From Thalassospiraceae bacterium (GTDB taxonomy: Bacteria; Pseudomonadota; Alphaproteobacteria; Rhodospirillales; Magnetovibrionaceae), in assembly GCA_030637205.1 (NCBI GenBank), contig DAOVVL010000167.1, positions 1-5,042 of the forward strand: 5,042 nucleotides of DNA, in the 5' to 3' direction. The position numbers were made by a program, and so were the translations under genes. Of the stretch, positions 4,533 through 5,042 are shown one piece after another. The stretch's first letter is position 1. Each line of letters opens with the position of its first letter. Below the pieces are notes generated by a model. That model saw only the letters and a list, made by a program, of their open reading frames with translations. It had not been told where the DNA came from and searched no databases.

Positions 4533-5042
4533 GTGGCTTTCTTTAGAAACAAAACCGCCGCCTTGGCCGTACTTACGGTTGGGGCGGCGTTGTTGTTTTC
4601 AACTGCTGCTACAGGTGCAGAAAAAACTGCCCAGGAACGCGGGCGTTATATCTTTGATCTGGCGGGCTGCGAGGGCTGCCATTTTGACAAGAAGAACAAG
4701 GGGCCGAAGCTGGCGGGCGGGCGCAAGTTTGAAACCGATTTCGGAACGTTTTTCAGCCCCAACATTTCGCCAGACCCTGAAACCGGGATCGGCAACTGGA
4801 CGTTTGATGATTTTGAACGCGCCATGCGGTTGGGCATCAGCCCCAGCGGGGCAAACTATTATCCGGCGTTTCCCTATTCAGCTTACACCCACATCTTAGG
4901 CGACGACCTGAAAGACCTGTGGGCGTATCTGCTAAGCCGCCCGGCGGTTAAACGCGCAAACCAGAACCACGACCTGAAGTGGCCGTTTTCGTGGCGCAAA
5001 CTGATCGCGGTTTGGAACTGGCTGTATCTGGACGCAGGCCCC
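4533..5042 (+). CDS. Class I c-type cytochrome, 3' end cut off by the window
   Basis: 170 residues are visible, in frame to the last base. The GTG at 4533 is taken as the start: the frame opens only at 4503, no ATG gives a full signal peptide, and translation from here gives M-A-F-F-R-N-K followed by a hydrophobic Ala/Leu segment with cleavage near T-G-A (about residue 29). The heme motif C46-E-G-C49-H50 follows G-R-Y-I-F-D-L-A-G. Later motifs S-P-N-I-S-P-D-P-E-T-G-I-G (75-87), Y-Y-P-A-F-P-Y (109-115) and the basic/aromatic N-H-D-L-K-W-P-F (145-152) are those of the first heme domain of diheme cytochromes c, such as dehydrogenase-associated subunits; a second CxxCH would lie beyond the window. 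The Shine-Dalgarno is poor, so translation is probably coupled to the upstream cytochrome. The only methionines are M1 and M98; the usual distal Met position appears to be I121 beside H120. Likely periplasmic electron carrier; the partner enzyme is unknown. Confidence 0.88.
   Translation, partial: MAFFRNKTAALAVLTVGAALLFSTAATGAEKTAQERGRYIFDLAGCEGCHFDKKNKGPKLAGGRKFETDFGTFFSPNISPDPETGIGNWTFDDFERAMRLGISPSGANYYPAFPYSAYTHILGDDLKDLWAYLLSRPAVKRANQNHDLKWPFSWRKLIAVWNWLYLDAGP

Noticed and set aside
4579..4899. Open frame overlapping the second cytochrome in another plus-strand frame
   Set aside because: The frame starting at GTG 4533 contains the signal peptide, CxxCH and family motifs; the other frame has none.
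1..5042. Mobile element, CRISPR, tRNA/rRNA, toxin-antitoxin or phage genes
   Set aside because: Looked for on both strands; no transposase or integrase motifs, terminal inverted repeats, spaced direct repeats or tRNA-like cloverleaf were seen.

Overview
The window looks like ordinary chromosomal DNA from an alphaproteobacterium. The evidence is a 96-residue L28 of the alphaproteobacterial type, a 405-residue eukaryotic-like NADP isocitrate dehydrogenase, a stand-alone Tat-exported FecR-domain protein, and a class II cytochrome c next to a class I cytochrome c. Base composition is moderately GC-rich by eye, and codon use looks even across the genes. The genus cannot be fixed from the sequence alone; a Rhodospirillales-like lineage is plausible but unproven.

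Layout, left to right. (1) The 3' part of a plus-strand dienelactone-hydrolase-family gene (1-608) meets a minus-strand FecR-domain gene (609-1334) end to end, with no base between the two stop codons. (2) A minus-strand rpmB (1465-1755) has its own good sigma70-like promoter and an intrinsic terminator. (3) A minus-strand icd (true start at 3157) has a candidate promoter whose spacer contains a GC-rich hairpin. (4) A minus-strand LOG-family (TIGR00730) gene (3308-3901) has its stop inside three perfect tandem copies of a 13-bp unit. (5) A divergent intergenic region (3902-4050) separates it from a plus-strand pair of secreted c-type cytochromes: a c'/c-556-like protein (4051-4524) and, 8 bases downstream from a GTG start, a class I cytochrome that runs off the window (4533-5042).

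The minus-strand block is housekeeping (translation, TCA cycle, nucleotide-related hydrolase). Each gene appears to have its own signals rather than forming one operon. The plus-strand pair is very probably a translationally linked periplasmic electron-transfer unit; its partner enzyme is not visible and may lie beyond position 5042.

I found no mobile element, CRISPR array, tRNA, rRNA, defence system or clearly new system. The observations most worth a second look are the second cytochrome, whose visible heme domain appears to lack the usual distal methionine; the triple 13-bp repeat at the LOG stop codon; the CxC/HH-containing Tat-FecR protein; and the hairpin placed exactly in the icd promoter spacer.
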